Source: Collinsella sp. (GTDB lineage Bacteria; Actinomycetota; Coriobacteriia; Coriobacteriales; Coriobacteriaceae). Taken from it: 5,545 bases of DNA. Where the stretch lies: contig DYAA01000209.1 in NCBI GenBank assembly GCA_019419405.1, positions 1 to 5,545 of the forward strand, read 5' to 3'. Below, one piece after another: positions 4,960-5,545 of the stretch. The notes beneath the pieces were generated by a model. That model had not been told where the DNA came from and made no database searches. It saw only the letters and a list, made by a program, of their open reading frames with translations. Both the position numbers and the translations under genes were made by a program. The stretch's first letter is position 1, and each line of letters opens with the position of its first letter.

Positions 4960-5545
4960 ATGGATCTTATCGCCCAGCTCGCCCGCGAGCTCAACCTTAA
5001 GGCCGCCAACGTCGAGGCGGCTGTCAAGCTCATCGACGAGGGCAACACCATCCCCTTTATCTCGCGCTACCGCAAGGAGGCCACGGGCGGCATGGATGAC
5101 GTCGCCCTGCGCGCCCTCGACGAGCGCCTGTCATACCTGCGCAATCTTGAGCAGCGTAAAGAGGACGTCATTCTGCTCATCGACGCCCAGGGCAAGCTCA
5201 CGCCCGAACTCGAGCAGCAGATTCGCGAGGCCACGCAGCTCCAGCGTGTCGAGGACCTCTACAAGCCCTACCGCAAAAAGCGCATGACCCGCGCGCAGAA
5301 GGCCCGCGAGGCCGGCCTGGAGCCACTCGCCAACATGATCATCATGCAGGCTTCGGCCAAGGGCAGCGCGCTCGACGCCGCCGCGGACTACGTCAACGAG
5401 GAGGCCGGCTTCGACACGCCCGAGAAGGCGCTCGCCGGCGCCGCCGACATCGTGGCCGAGACGGTGGCCGAAGATCCCGAGAACGTCGCCGACCTGCGCG
5501 CCTTTACGCAAAACACCGCCGACATCGTCGTCGAGGCCACCGACC
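4960..5545 (+). CDS. tex: Tex family RNA-binding transcription accessory protein, N-terminal part
   Basis: The first 195 residues are present; the gene continues past the window, and full-length Tex proteins are usually over 700 residues. Tex is a conserved cytoplasmic nucleic-acid-binding protein linked to transcription, with an N-terminal helical region, a YqgF-like RNase H fold, helix-hairpin-helix repeats and a C-terminal S1 domain. Only the N-terminal region is visible. Its hallmarks are IPFISRYRKEATGGMDD (31-47), the following LRALDERLSYLRNLEQRK helix (50-67), and VEDLYKPYRKKRMTRAQKAR (97-116) leading to EAGLEPLA (117-124). AAGGAG at 4950-4955 sits four bases before the ATG. A strong terminator upstream separates it from the catabolic operon, so it is probably an independently transcribed housekeeping gene. 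Truncation is only by the window edge. Confidence 0.93.
   Translation, partial: MDLIAQLARELNLKAANVEAAVKLIDEGNTIPFISRYRKEATGGMDDVALRALDERLSYLRNLEQRKEDVILLIDAQGKLTPELEQQIREATQLQRVEDLYKPYRKKRMTRAQKAREAGLEPLANMIIMQASAKGSALDAAADYVNEEAGFDTPEKALAGAADIVAETVAEDPENVADLRAFTQNTADIVVEATD

Noticed and set aside
1..5545. CRISPR array, tRNA or rRNA genes, insertion-sequence transposase, known riboswitch
   Set aside because: No regularly spaced direct repeats, tRNA-like cloverleaf, rRNA segment, transposase motif or riboswitch consensus was recognised on reading both strands.

Overview
The window is GC-rich DNA with strongly C/G-biased third codon positions, Shine-Dalgarno-led genes and AT-richer intergenic gaps. 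Protein style and codon use suggest a high-GC actinobacterium, most like the gut Coriobacteriia (Collinsella or a relative). That placement is an inference from overall appearance; there is no rRNA or other marker here.

Layout, left to right. Bases 1-90 are the tail of an upstream transcription unit ending in a strong hairpin terminator (56-88). A LysR-type regulator lies on the minus strand (123-1001; a GTG start with a good ribosome site is preferred over the ATG at 1034). Its stop codon lies inside a 10-bp inverted repeat. A divergent, AT-rich control region (about 1002-1234) follows, with dyads, a promoter-like pair and a leader hairpin. Then come three plus-strand genes that look like one operon: a short-chain dehydrogenase/reductase (SDR, 1235-2116), an OFA-family (oxalate/formate antiporter-like) major facilitator transporter (2183-3439), and a Gfo/Idh/MocA-family oxidoreductase (3508-4548). 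A near-perfect REP-like palindrome (3448-3478) lies between the transporter and the last gene. A clear intrinsic terminator (4621-4656) ends the operon.

A 411-bp gene-free region (4549-4959) follows. It contains a 136-bp element bounded by perfect 17-bp inverted repeats (4730-4865). The start of a tex-like gene (RNA-binding transcription accessory protein) begins at 4960 and runs off the window.

How the genes may work together: a LysR regulator is transcribed away from a transporter and two different nucleotide-dependent dehydrogenases. This is the usual form of a small inducible uptake-and-catabolism module. The transporter family favours small carboxylates and the two dehydrogenases act on hydroxyl/keto groups, so the substrate may be a hydroxylated organic acid or cyclitol-like compound. 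One enzyme could oxidise a hydroxyl and the other reduce the resulting ketone. The substrate cannot be named from sequence. The most unusual items are the 136-bp inverted-repeat element, the palindrome inside the operon, and atypical active-site residues in the SDR.
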